Of a DNA stretch of 21,631 nt, positions 1 to 7,760 are shown piece by piece (the first letter of the stretch is position 1; each line of letters begins with the position of its first letter). The translations under genes and the position numbers were made by a program. Below the pieces are notes generated by a model. That model had not been told where the DNA came from, made no database searches, and was given only the letters and a program-made list of their open reading frames with translations. The stretch is from TMED14 sp038145075 (GTDB lineage Bacteria; Bacteroidota; Bacteroidia; Flavobacteriales; Schleiferiaceae): contig JAYQOY010000022.1 of the NCBI GenBank assembly GCA_038145075.1, positions 1 to 21,631 on the forward strand, written 5' to 3'.

Positions 1-20
1 TTCCGTTGTTTTGCCAAGCT

Positions 21-76
21 CTAGCCCTCTAGCCCTCTAGCCCTCTAGCCCTCTAGCCCTCTAGCCCTCTAGCCCT
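21..76. repeat. Tandem array of an 8-bp CTAG-containing unit
   Basis: Seven exact head-to-tail copies of CTAGCCCT fill this stretch, with a partial unit (CT) just before it. On the minus strand the array begins at the TGA stop of the DPP4 gene, sharing its last base. The unit contains the palindrome CTAG and is related to the CTAGCTCC units beside the four-helix-bundle gene near 15.1 kb. The period of 8 is not a multiple of 3, so it is not a coding repeat. No spacer-like variation is present, so it is not CRISPR. Copy number could vary by slippage. Function is unknown; bases 1-20 show nothing else. Confidence 0.95.
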
Positions 77-2229
77 CAAAGGTTCTCCCTCCAGAACTTC
101 GTCATCTTCGTGTACAGATGAATGCGGGTCATGCCCCCGTAGATACCGTGGTTCTTGTCGGGATAGACCATGTATTCAAAGTCCTTGTTGTTTTGGATCA
201 GTTCCTCGGCCAAGCGCATGCTGTTTTGAACGTGCACGTTATCGTCGCCCGTGCCGTGAATAAGCAGGTAGTTGCCTTTGAGTTTGCTGGCATGGCTTAG
301 AGGTGAGTTGGCATCGTAGCCTTCGGCATTTTCGGCGGGGGTACGCATGTAGCGCTCGGTGTAGATGTTGTCATAGAAGCGCCAGTTCGTCACGGGAGCG
401 ACGGAGATGGCGGCTTTGAAGACGTCAGCGCCTTGCGTGATGCAATGGGCTGCCATGAAACCGCCGTAGCTCCAGCCCCAGATGCCGATGCGGCTTCCGT
501 CCACGTTGGGGCGGAGGGCGAGGGCCTTGGCGGCGGCGATTTGGTCTTCCGTTTCATACTTGCCCAATTGCAGGTAGGTGCATTTGGTGAAGTCTCGGCC
601 TTGACCGCCGGTTCCGCGGTTGTCGACACAGACGATCCAGTAGCCCTCGTTGGCAAGCATTTGGTACCAGAAGTAATCCCGGCCGCCAAAGTTGTTGGTG
701 ACCTGCTGGCTGCCTGGACCGCCGTAGAGGAACATCAGGACAGGGTACTTTTTGCTGGCGTCAAAGTTGGTCGGCTTCATCTCCCAGGCGGGCAAGCGCT
801 GGCCGTTGGTGGCCTCGAGGGTGAAGAAGGTCTTAGGCGAGAGGGCATAGTCCTTCATGCGCTCGACCAGTTCGGCATTGTCTTCCAAGACCCGAATTTC
901 CTTGCCCTTGCTGTCGTGCAAACTGATGCGCGCGGGGGTGTTGGCGTCCGAATAGTTCAGGATGTAGTTGGCGTAGGTGGTGCTAAACGTGGCACCGTTC
1001 CAGCCATCGGTGCTGCTCAAGGCTTTGGGCTTGCCACCTTTCAGGCTTCCACGGTACACCGTGCGGTTGGCGGGGGAAACGTCCGCAGCTTGGTAGTAAA
1101 TGTGGCCGTTGGCTTCGTCAACGCCGTAGAGTTCGGTCACCTCAAAGGCGCCAGACGTAAGCGCGGAAACCTTGTTCTTAATGGGGTCGACCAGGTAGAC
1201 GTGGTTGTAGCCCGAGCGGTCAGACATCCACACAAAGCGGCCGTCCTTCAAGAAAGTAAGGCTGTGATCCGCATCCGTGTAGGCGGGGTCGGTTTCCAAG
1301 AAGACGTGTTTGGCCTTGGCGGTGCTGGGCACGTAAGACACCAAACGCAGGCTGTCCTGGTGGCGGTTCAGCAAGGAAAGGTAGAGTTCGTTTTTGGGCG
1401 ACCAGTGGGTGCGGGGAACGTACTCGTAGGTTTGGCCTTGGGTGGCTTCGGCGGTTTTTCCAGTTTGGGTGTCGTAGACCCAAATAGAAACGATGGAGTT
1501 GGCTTCACCGGCCTTGGGGTATTTGAAGACGTAGGGCTCGGGGTAGAGTTCGGTGCCGTAGAGGTCCATGCTGAATTCGGTCACGCCGCGCTCGTCAAAG
1601 CGGTAGTAGGCCAAGTAGCGGCCGTCGGGAGACCAGGAAAGGGCCACGTGAAAGCCAAATTCCTCTTCGTAAACCCAGTCGGGAGCGCCGTTGATGATGG
1701 CGTTTTTCACGCCGTCAGAGGTGACGCGGGTTTGCGTGCTGCCTGACAAAGAGCGGTAATAGACGTTGTTGTCGTGCACCCATGCGATGCGGTCGCCGTC
1801 GGGGTTGAGAACGGGGTTCTGGATGGCTTCGGGGCTGACCAAGGTGGTTGCGTTGCTCGCCAAATCATAGACGTAGACCTTCGCTGTGTACGAATGGCGG
1901 TAGATGGGCTGCATGTCGTCTTCGATAATAACCTTCTTTTCGCCTGACGTCCAGGTGTAGTTGCCCAAGGGCAGGCTGGCTCCGGAGGCATCCTTTGCAG
2001 CGCCATTGGCGACGAGGACGCCCTGGGATTCACCCGTGGCAAAGTCAAATTTCTCGATGCCGTTGGACGTTTGGCGCGAGTAATGCAAACCGTCCTCCAT
2101 GGAGCGAAGGCCGTAGACGCCTTTGGCCGCAAAGGCGCGCGAGCGGTAGACGTCGTCAAACGTGACCGCTTGTTGGGCCGCCGCAGAAATGCCGATAGAA
2201 AGAGCGAAAAGAAGAGCAAACTTGCGCAT
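76..2229 (-). CDS. Dipeptidyl peptidase IV (S9 family serine peptidase), exported
   Basis: Predicted 717-residue exported exopeptidase that removes Xaa-Pro (or Xaa-Ala) dipeptides from peptide N-termini in the periplasm. Residues 1-19 form a signal peptide ending in a run of Ala before Gln-Gln. Roughly 90-470 resemble the DPPIV N-terminal beta-propeller, with the DPP4 double-Glu substrate-anchoring motif DWVYEEEFG at 184-192. The alpha/beta hydrolase domain is C-terminal, with catalytic Ser587 in GWSYGG, Asp662 in HGTGDDNVH and His694 in KNHGI, so the triad is intact. Length fits bacterial DPP4. The ATG at 2229 gives the signal peptide directly. The gene is monocistronic as far as can be seen, is divergent from the FAD oxidase (34 bp between start codons), and its stop abuts an 8-bp tandem array. 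A related S9 prolyl tripeptidyl peptidase is the main alternative, but the EEE motif and spacing favour DPP4. Confidence 0.93.
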   Translation of the reverse strand: MRKFALLFALSIGISAAAQQAVTFDDVYRSRAFAAKGVYGLRSMEDGLHYSRQTSNGIEKFDFATGESQGVLVANGAAKDASGASLPLGNYTWTSGEKKVIIEDDMQPIYRHSYTAKVYVYDLASNATTLVSPEAIQNPVLNPDGDRIAWVHDNNVYYRSLSGSTQTRVTSDGVKNAIINGAPDWVYEEEFGFHVALSWSPDGRYLAYYRFDERGVTEFSMDLYGTELYPEPYVFKYPKAGEANSIVSIWVYDTQTGKTAEATQGQTYEYVPRTHWSPKNELYLSLLNRHQDSLRLVSYVPSTAKAKHVFLETDPAYTDADHSLTFLKDGRFVWMSDRSGYNHVYLVDPIKNKVSALTSGAFEVTELYGVDEANGHIYYQAADVSPANRTVYRGSLKGGKPKALSSTDGWNGATFSTTYANYILNYSDANTPARISLHDSKGKEIRVLEDNAELVERMKDYALSPKTFFTLEATNGQRLPAWEMKPTNFDASKKYPVLMFLYGGPGSQQVTNNFGGRDYFWYQMLANEGYWIVCVDNRGTGGQGRDFTKCTYLQLGKYETEDQIAAAKALALRPNVDGSRIGIWGWSYGGFMAAHCITQGADVFKAAISVAPVTNWRFYDNIYTERYMRTPAENAEGYDANSPLSHASKLKGNYLLIHGTGDDNVHVQNSMRLAEELIQNNKDFEYMVYPDKNHGIYGGMTRIHLYTKMTKFWRENL

Positions 2230-2239
2230 GGGTAGGTTG

Positions 2240-2247
2240 TATTTTAG
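2240..2247 (+). promoter_or_regulatory. Weak candidate -7 element for the FAD oxidase gene
   Basis: TATTTTAG matches the Bacteroidota -7 consensus TAnnTTTG at all but one defined position and lies 16 nt before the ATG at 2264. The only upstream TTG is 15 nt away, shorter than the usual 19-21, so the call is tentative. The divergent intergenic gap is only 34 bp, so promoters for both genes must overlap each other or the coding sequences. Confidence 0.25.
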
Positions 2248-2263
2248 GGGACAAATTGCACAG

Positions 2264-3670
2264 ATGGCCGAAGATACTTCAATATGGCTCCCCTTGCTGC
2301 AGCAGATTCTGCCTGTGGAGCGCCTGCGTGTGGACGCCGAGAGCTTGGACGCCTATGCCCACGATGAAACGGAAGATTTGCACGTTCGGCCTCTCGTCGT
2401 TTGTGTGCCGGAAAACACGGACGAGGTGTCGGCCGTCTTGAAAATTGCGAACGCACATGGGATTCCTGTGACGCCCGCTGCGGCCCGAACGGGACTGTCC
2501 GGCGGTGCCATTCCCGTGCACGGCGGCATTTCGCTCAGTATGGAGCGCTTGAATCGAATTTTGGAAATCGATGCGGCCAACTTTCAAGCGACCGTTGAGC
2601 CGGGGGTCATCAACCAAGTTTTTCATGAGGCCTGCAAGGAGCAGGGCCTCTTTTACCCGCCGGATCCGTCGAGCTGGGGTTCGAGCACGCTAGGTGGCAA
2701 CGTGGCCTACAATGCAGGCGGACCCAAGGCCGTAAAGTATGGGGTTACTTCGGCCTATGTGCTGAATTTAGAAGTCGTCCTTCCCAATGGGGACGTGCTA
2801 TGGACGGGTGCCAACACCTTGAAGAATTCCACGGGCTACAATTTGACCCAGCTCTTTGTGGGTTCGGAAGGGACGTTGGGCGTGATTACCAAAATTGTTT
2901 TTCGATTGATTCCCTATCCCAAGGTGAGTTACACCTTGCTGGCGCCTTTTGCCTCCGCGGAGGCGGCCTGTGCGGCCGTGGCGAAGATTTTCCAGGCGGG
3001 CGTGACGCCTTCGGGTCTGGAGTTTATGGAGCGCGACGCCATTGATTGGACGCTGAAGTACGTCGATGGGGTGAGTATTCCTACCGGACCGAACATTGAA
3101 GCCCACCTCCTGATGGAAGTGGACGGCTTTGACGAGGACGCGGTGCTCAAAGAGGCCGAAACCATGGCCGGCGTCGTAGAAGAGGCGGGCGCCCTAGAGG
3201 TTTTGTTCGCTCAAAGCGCGGCGGAACGCGACGCGATTTGGAAACTGCGCCGCCGCGTGGGCGAGGCTGTGAAGAGCCACAGCATTTATAAAGAGGAGGA
3301 CACGGTTGTTCCCCGCGCCAAATTGCCCCAATTGCTAAGCGCTGTCAAGCGCATTGGAGCGGAGTTTGGCTTCAAATCCGTGTGCTACGGCCACGCCGGG
3401 GACGGAAACTTGCACGTCAACATCGTCAAAGGCGATATGCCCGATGCGGACTGGAACGGTCCAAAGTTGCAGGAGGGGATTAAAACCCTGTTCCGCGAGG
3501 TAGTCGCCATGGGCGGGACCATCAGCGGAGAACACGGCATTGGTTTGGTTCAGAAGGGCTACATGGACTTGGCCTTCAGTGCGCCGGCCCTAGACTTGCA
3601 GCGGCAAATCAAAGCGGTCGTGGATCCTAAAGGCATCATGAATCCGGGCAAGTTCTTCCCGGAGGCCTGA
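2264..3670 (+). CDS. FAD-linked oxidase, GlcD / D-lactate dehydrogenase type
   Basis: 468-residue flavoprotein predicted to oxidise a 2-hydroxy acid (D-lactate or glycolate). The PCMH-type FAD-binding domain spans about 40-220: RTGLSGG at 75-81, SSTLGGNVAYNAGG at 140-153 and FVGSEGTLG at 198-206. The FAD-oxidase C-terminal domain follows, with the conserved GHAGDGNLHVN at 376-386 and GEHGIG at 422-427. No signal peptide or iron-sulfur extension is present, so it is the stand-alone flavoprotein. The frame stays open upstream to 2162 but that would run through the 5' end of the divergent peptidase gene. The ATG at 2264 is chosen because homologues begin close to it. It ends 7 bp from the convergent SOUL gene. 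The sequence cannot separate D-lactate dehydrogenase from glycolate oxidase subunit GlcD. Confidence 0.9.
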   Translation: MAEDTSIWLPLLQQILPVERLRVDAESLDAYAHDETEDLHVRPLVVCVPENTDEVSAVLKIANAHGIPVTPAAARTGLSGGAIPVHGGISLSMERLNRILEIDAANFQATVEPGVINQVFHEACKEQGLFYPPDPSSWGSSTLGGNVAYNAGGPKAVKYGVTSAYVLNLEVVLPNGDVLWTGANTLKNSTGYNLTQLFVGSEGTLGVITKIVFRLIPYPKVSYTLLAPFASAEAACAAVAKIFQAGVTPSGLEFMERDAIDWTLKYVDGVSIPTGPNIEAHLLMEVDGFDEDAVLKEAETMAGVVEEAGALEVLFAQSAAERDAIWKLRRRVGEAVKSHSIYKEEDTVVPRAKLPQLLSAVKRIGAEFGFKSVCYGHAGDGNLHVNIVKGDMPDADWNGPKLQEGIKTLFREVVAMGGTISGEHGIGLVQKGYMDLAFSAPALDLQRQIKAVVDPKGIMNPGKFFPEA

Positions 3671-3677
3671 ACGGGGT

Positions 3678-4256
3678 TTAGGGCCGTTGGATGGGGTAGG
3701 CGACTTCATTGCGACGAATCACCTCCCACGGCGAGTTGTAGCCATAGACTTCCACGGGTCCCGAGATGGGGTAGCCGCGCTCGTCGCACCACGTTTTTAA
3801 TTTTTGACCAGCTTCGAGGCGACCGGATTCCGAGAGTATGCCGCCAAAGCGGTAGACGGCTAGGATTCGGCTGGGTTCCTCTACAAAGTGCACGTTGGGA
3901 TCATTGGGCGCGGGGAGGTCTTCGCGGCGGCTTTCGGCCGACATAAAAAAGCGCATCGTGGGCGTGCTTTCTTCCATGATAAGCGAAACGGGAGCCGTCA
4001 TTTCCATGGAGGTTCCGCTCTGGTTGCCGCCAAAGATGTAGCGCGCCAGTGGGCGAAATCCTTGGCGCATGGCGTCGTAATTCGCTGAGGACACGTTGAC
4101 TTCCGCCCATAGGCTAGGCACGTATTCGCGAAGCTCGAAGGCGCCTTCTTTTTCGAGGACGCGGTATTTGGGCTGTTCTAAGTTTTTAGAAGATTGGTAC
4201 GTGTATCCAAAAAAAGCCATAGCTAGAACGCCGATAGAGATGAGAACCCATTGCAT
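3678..4256 (-). CDS. SOUL-family heme-binding-like protein, membrane-anchored
   Basis: 192 residues. Residues 3-19 are one hydrophobic helix, either an uncleaved anchor or a signal peptide. The rest matches the SOUL/HBP fold family: an early YRVLEKEGAFELREY segment (31-45), a G-F-x-x-L-x-R-Y-I-F-G-G-N stretch (66-78), the conserved EMTAPV (85-90), and a C-terminal NSPWEVIRRNEV (174-185). The animal family binds heme or tetrapyrroles. What bacterial members do is not established, and no canonical heme ligand can be assigned here with confidence. It follows the GNAT gene by 31 bp on the same strand and may be the last gene of that group. Protein family call secure; function open. Confidence 0.85.
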   Translation of the reverse strand: MQWVLISIGVLAMAFFGYTYQSSKNLEQPKYRVLEKEGAFELREYVPSLWAEVNVSSANYDAMRQGFRPLARYIFGGNQSGTSMEMTAPVSLIMEESTPTMRFFMSAESRREDLPAPNDPNVHFVEEPSRILAVYRFGGILSESGRLEAGQKLKTWCDERGYPISGPVEVYGYNSPWEVIRRNEVAYPIQRP

Positions 4257-4287
4257 GCCTTATAAACAGCATGGGCGAGCCAAATGT

Positions 4288-4830
4288 TTAAGGCTGTGGG
4301 TCTTGCGCAGGGGCAAAATGCGGTGCGGGCTGCTGGGGAGTCGGCAAATGGAGCGCCTTGCGCATCCAATGCACGTCATGCCACTGCCCGAATTTCTGGC
4401 CAGCCGCGCTGTACGTGGCGAAGCTCTCGTAGCCGCAAGCGGCGTGCAGTGCAATACTGGCGGGGTTGGGTTGGGTGATGACGCCGTAGGCCCAGAGGAA
4501 GCCGCGGTCCGCCAGTTGGGGGAGGAGGGCGTCGTAGAGTTTCCGGCCCAAGCCCTGTCCGGGGTCCCGCACGTAGACGGAGGTTTCCACGGCCCATTGG
4601 TAGGCGATGCGTTCGCGGTGGGTCGTACCGTAGGCGTAGCCGGCTATGCTCCCGTCTGCGGCTTCGGCCACTAAAAAAGGAAAGCGCCCGGCGATGGCCG
4701 CCAGGCGCTTTTCAAAGGTTTCGAGGCTGGGTACCTCGTATTCAAAGGTGGCACTCGAGGTAGCCACGATGGGGCCGTAGATGCTCAGAATGGCAGCGGC
4801 ATCTTGGGAACGGTAGGCCCGAAGTTTCAT
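4288..4830 (-). CDS. GNAT N-acetyltransferase, phosphinothricin acetyltransferase-like
   Basis: 180-residue GNAT enzyme that should transfer acetyl from acetyl-CoA to an amine. It starts KLRAYRSQDAAAILSIY, typical of the phosphinothricin/methionine sulfoximine acetyltransferase branch. A Glu-Thr-Ser-Val-Tyr-Val strand (82-87) leads into the acetyl-CoA pyrophosphate loop DPGQGLGRKL (89-98). QPNPASIALHAACGYE (120-135) is the usual C-terminal GNAT signature. A Pro/Gln-rich tail from about 163 is probably disordered. The open frame extends to 4920, but the ATG at 4830 begins the family homology and overlaps the TAA of the upstream peptidase gene as TAATG, suggesting translational coupling. The true substrate is unknown; this branch also contains L-amino-acid N-acyltransferases. 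Confidence 0.87.
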   Translation of the reverse strand: MKLRAYRSQDAAAILSIYGPIVATSSATFEYEVPSLETFEKRLAAIAGRFPFLVAEAADGSIAGYAYGTTHRERIAYQWAVETSVYVRDPGQGLGRKLYDALLPQLADRGFLWAYGVITQPNPASIALHAACGYESFATYSAAGQKFGQWHDVHWMRKALHLPTPQQPAPHFAPAQDPQP

Positions 4831-5516
4831 TAGTCGCGACGGCCCATGTAGAGCATCACGTAGTAGAGCAATTGCGTCACCGCTGCGGCTGCAGCCACCA
4901 GGTAGGTGCGTGCGGCCCACTTCAAAGCGTCTTCCGCCATGCCGTGGTTGTGGGGGTTGGTGATGCCGGCTCCCTTAAGCCAAACTAGGGCGCGGCGCGA
5001 AGCGTCGTACTCCACGGGCAAGGTGATGACCGCAAAGCCCGCGATGACCGCTTGCGTGCCAATGAGTAACAGGAGGATGCCGTCATAGCCCAGGCCCAGC
5101 AAACCCATGCCAAAGAGGGAAGCAAAGAAGACAATGTTCATAATTTGGCCTGAGGCATTCACCACGGGAACCATTTTGGTGCGCATGGTCAACCACGCAT
5201 ACGCCGAAGCGTGCTGGACGGCGTGGCCACATTCGTGCGCAGCGATGGCGGCGGCGGCTACCGAACGTCCTTCGTACACTTCAGGAGAGAGGTTGACCGT
5301 TTTGTTGGCGGGGTTGTAATGGTCGGTCAATTTGCCGGGAACCGCCGTGATGCTCACGGAATTTAGACCGTAGTGGTCTAACATAGCGCGCGCTACTTCC
5401 GCGCCGGTCATGCCGCCGTGCAGGAGCTCTTGGCTGTATTTCTTAAATCGGTTCTTGAGGCGAGCCTGGACTGCGAAGCCCAAACCCATAAAAACGAGGA
5501 GGATGACGATGAACAT
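4830..5516 (-). CDS. YugP-type membrane zinc metallopeptidase
   Basis: 228-residue integral membrane protein of the neutral zinc metallopeptidase family typified by Bacillus YugP (Zn_peptidase_2). The zinc site is HECGH at 94-98, within HECGHAVQH. A plausible third ligand is Glu169 in LPVEYDAS, the family's downstream conserved motif. Hydrophobic segments lie at about 1-17, 122-143, 147-167 and 203-223, with the HExxH before the central pair. Substrates are unknown. The gene is the first of a probable minus-strand group with the GNAT gene (TAATG coupling). It is divergent from surE over 77 bp. A poor -33/-7 match (CGAATTTG on the minus strand) lies in that gap but is not convincing enough to list. 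Confidence 0.9.
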   Translation of the reverse strand: MFIVILLVFMGLGFAVQARLKNRFKKYSQELLHGGMTGAEVARAMLDHYGLNSVSITAVPGKLTDHYNPANKTVNLSPEVYEGRSVAAAAIAAHECGHAVQHASAYAWLTMRTKMVPVVNASGQIMNIVFFASLFGMGLLGLGYDGILLLLIGTQAVIAGFAVITLPVEYDASRRALVWLKGAGITNPHNHGMAEDALKWAARTYLVAAAAAVTQLLYYVMLYMGRRD

Positions 5517-5559
5517 AGGTCTGTTTGATTTACTGTGGAAAAGTACAAATTCGGTGCCG

Positions 5560-5589
5560 TTGATGCATACCTGTCAAAATGTAGTTTTG
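5560..5589 (+). promoter_or_regulatory. Bacteroidota -33/-7 promoter for the surE operon
   Basis: TTG at 5560-5562 and TAGTTTTG at 5582-5589 are separated by 19 bp and match the Bacteroidota consensus TTG-N19-21-TAnnTTTG at every defined base. The -7 box ends 4 nt before the surE ATG (5594), so the transcript should begin at or very near the start codon. Confidence 0.7.
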
Positions 5590-5593
5590 AAGC

Positions 5594-6373
5594 ATGACAA
5601 AGCAGGCCAGACCGCTCATCCTCGTGACCAACGACGACAGCATTGTGGCGCCCGGAATTCGGACGCTCATCCGCATCATGAATACCCTCGGCGACGTAGT
5701 CGTGGTAGCGCCCGACAGCCCACAGAGCGGCATGGGCCACGCGATTACCATTCACGACACCTTGCGCTGTCTGCCCGCGCAGCAAGATGCAGGACCCCAG
5801 ACGGAATACGCCTGCAGCGGCACCCCGGTCGACTGTGTCAAATTGGCGGTTCATGAAATTCTCGACCGCAAACCTGACTTGGTCGTAAGCGGCATCAACC
5901 ACGGCAGCAATGCCAGTGTCAATGTGATCTACAGCGGCACTATGTCCGCCGCGGTGGAGGGAGCCATGCAGCATGTGCCTTCCATTGGCTTCAGCCTGTT
6001 GGACTACAGCTGGGACGCAGATTTCAGCCCCGCAGAACCCTTCATCAAGCAGATTGCGGCTTCCGTTTTGGAAAAGGGGCTCCCCGATGGGGTCTGCCTC
6101 AATGTCAACATCCCTAAGGCGACGGGCCAGCCCTATGCGGGCATTAAGGTATGCCGACAGACCATGGGCCACTGGGAAGAGGACTTTGACAAGCGCCTCG
6201 ATCCCACCGGCAAGCCCTACTACTGGATGCGGGGCGAGTTTGTGGATTCGGACGGGGGCGACGACAGCGACATTTGGGCCCTGAACCACCACTACATTTC
6301 GGTGGTACCTGTTCACTTTGATTTAACTGCGCACCATGCGCTAGCAGCCGTTCACGGCGTTATAGGAGCATGA
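5594..6373 (+). CDS. surE: 5'/3'-nucleotidase SurE
   Basis: 259-residue metal-dependent nucleoside monophosphate phosphatase, cytoplasmic. The N-terminal signature ILVTNDDS places the metal ligands at Asp14 and Asp15, Ser45 lies in SPQSGMGH, and Asn102 lies in SGINHGSNAS. These correspond to Asp8, Asp9, Ser39 and Asn92 of the E. coli enzyme. The length is normal. The start follows a consensus promoter by 4 nt. The stop overlaps the next start as ATGA, and the gene leads an operon with lpxB. Confidence 0.96.
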   Translation: MTKQARPLILVTNDDSIVAPGIRTLIRIMNTLGDVVVVAPDSPQSGMGHAITIHDTLRCLPAQQDAGPQTEYACSGTPVDCVKLAVHEILDRKPDLVVSGINHGSNASVNVIYSGTMSAAVEGAMQHVPSIGFSLLDYSWDADFSPAEPFIKQIAASVLEKGLPDGVCLNVNIPKATGQPYAGIKVCRQTMGHWEEDFDKRLDPTGKPYYWMRGEFVDSDGGDDSDIWALNHHYISVVPVHFDLTAHHALAAVHGVIGA

Positions 6374-6675
6374 GTCCAGGACCTCGCAGAGATAAACTAG
6401 AAGCACTCATGGGCGCCGTCATCGCGGGCGGCACGCCTTGGTTTGTGTGGGCCTACTTGCAGGCGACCTATCCCGATTTGCCCCCGGTGGCGGAAATTGA
6501 TCCCGATTTGTGGACCTATCTCCTGAACCGCGTTTTGATCTTCTCCATCCTGATTGAATTCACCTTTGTCATCGTGGGGGTCATGATGCAGCGCCGACGC
6601 TTGGTGCGAATGATTTTAGCCATTTCCGCCCTGTATGCGGCGATTGCCCTCTTTTACCGCTGGGAATGGCTGTGA
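6370..6675 (+). CDS. Small unrecognised membrane protein between surE and lpxB
   Basis: 101 residues, not recognised. Hydrophobic stretches at about 12-30, 51-72 and 80-96 suggest two or three membrane helices. An Arg cluster (75-80) probably faces the cytoplasm, and a Pro/Asp-rich loop (35-47) follows the first segment. It overlaps surE by 4 nt (ATGA) and lpxB by 10 nt, which strongly supports translation and cotranscription. Its position suggests a link to the envelope, but no function can be assigned. Confidence 0.85.
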   Translation: MSPGPRRDKLEALMGAVIAGGTPWFVWAYLQATYPDLPPVAEIDPDLWTYLLNRVLIFSILIEFTFVIVGVMMQRRRLVRMILAISALYAAIALFYRWEWL

Positions 6676-7760
6676 AGAAGGTGTTTGTGCTCGCAGGGGA
6701 GGCATCGGGCGACATTTTAGGTGCCGAATTCCTTTCTGCCTGGCGGGCCAAATTTCCCACCAGCTCCATCACCTACACGGGTGGCCCTGCCATGCAAGCC
6801 GTCTTGGATGGGCAATCTCCGGTAGTCGGCATGGAACGAATGGCCTTCATGGGCTTTGCGGAAGTCTTGCGCCACTTGCCTGCCATCTGGGCGAACGACC
6901 GTCGCATCAAGGCCCATCTGCGCGCTGAGCGGCCCGACCTCATTGTATTGGTGGACTATCCGGGGTACAACCTCCGCTTGGCCAAATGGCTAGATGCGCA
7001 GGGATTTCGCCGCGCAGGCACGCGCGTTGTCCAGCTGGTATGCCCCCAGTTTTGGGCTTGGAAAGCGGGGCGTTTGGCGCTTCTTCAAGCGCACTTTGAT
7101 GCCGTCTATCCGCTCCTGCCGTTTGAGGCCAAACTTTTGGCCGAAGCGGGGGTAGAAGCCCCCTTCGCCGGGCACCCAGCAGCCCACAGGGTGTCTATGG
7201 GAGGTTGGGACCCCCAAGGCCCCTTGGCCCTACTGCCGGGCAGCCGGAGCCAAGAATTCGCCCAGCACGTCCGCATTTTTGCGGAAACTGCGCGGGCCCT
7301 CCAGCGAGAAGCGCATTGGTTTCGGCCTGCGCATATTTCCGCTCCTGACTACCAGGCTATGTTGCAAGGCTTTGGGGTGGAGGTTGAGGAGCAACAGATT
7401 AAGACCGGTGTTCCCGCGATGACAGGGTATGCAGCCGCGCTGGTGGCCAGTGGCACCGCTACCTTGGAAGTCGCTTTGCGCGGCATTCCCATGGTCGTGG
7501 CCTATAAGACCTCGGCGCTCTCCTATGCCATTGGAAAACGCGTGATACGCGTCCCCTACATTTCCTTGGTGAATTTGATCCTCGACCGCCCTGCTGTGGC
7601 CGAATGCATCCAAGCACGCTGCCACCCATCGGTTTTGGCCCCAGCTTTGCATTCGGCTTTGGCAGACGCGCACTGGCCCCAAACGGTGCGTGACCTGCGC
7701 CATGCTATTGACCACGGAAACCCCATGCCAACCCTTGTTTTACATGCGTCTCAGCTCTAA
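6666..7760 (+). CDS. lpxB: Lipid-A-disaccharide synthase LpxB
   Basis: 364-residue GT19 glycosyltransferase that joins UDP-2,3-diacylglucosamine and lipid X (2,3-diacylglucosamine 1-phosphate) to give the lipid A disaccharide at the inner membrane. Visible motifs are GEASGD (11-16), the DYPGYN segment (97-102, with Asp97 matching an essential Asp in E. coli), PQFWAWK (127-133), LLPGSR (189-194), ASGTATLE (261-268) and VPYISLVNLI (297-306). It is slightly shorter than the E. coli enzyme (382). It starts inside the small membrane protein gene and ends 17 nt inside the SpoIID-like gene. Its presence shows the organism makes lipid A. Confidence 0.95.
   Translation: MAVKKVFVLAGEASGDILGAEFLSAWRAKFPTSSITYTGGPAMQAVLDGQSPVVGMERMAFMGFAEVLRHLPAIWANDRRIKAHLRAERPDLIVLVDYPGYNLRLAKWLDAQGFRRAGTRVVQLVCPQFWAWKAGRLALLQAHFDAVYPLLPFEAKLLAEAGVEAPFAGHPAAHRVSMGGWDPQGPLALLPGSRSQEFAQHVRIFAETARALQREAHWFRPAHISAPDYQAMLQGFGVEVEEQQIKTGVPAMTGYAAALVASGTATLEVALRGIPMVVAYKTSALSYAIGKRVIRVPYISLVNLILDRPAVAECIQARCHPSVLAPALHSALADAHWPQTVRDLRHAIDHGNPMPTLVLHASQL

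Noticed and set aside
21..76. CRISPR array
   Set aside because: The unit is 8 bp, directly tandem, without spacers, and no cas genes are nearby.
433..1746. 437-codon plus-strand open frame opposite the DPP4 gene
   Set aside because: It is antisense to the conserved peptidase domain. Its sequence is low-complexity Val/Gly/Ala/His, as expected from GC-biased codon use, with no domain signature.
2162..2263. Upstream extension of the FAD oxidase start
   Set aside because: It would lie in the divergent peptidase signal-peptide region, and the added residues do not resemble the family. The ATG at 2264 fits better.
5408..6316. 302-codon minus-strand open frame opposite surE
   Set aside because: Antisense shadow of surE, overlapping both the surE promoter and the peptidase gene. 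No recognisable motifs.
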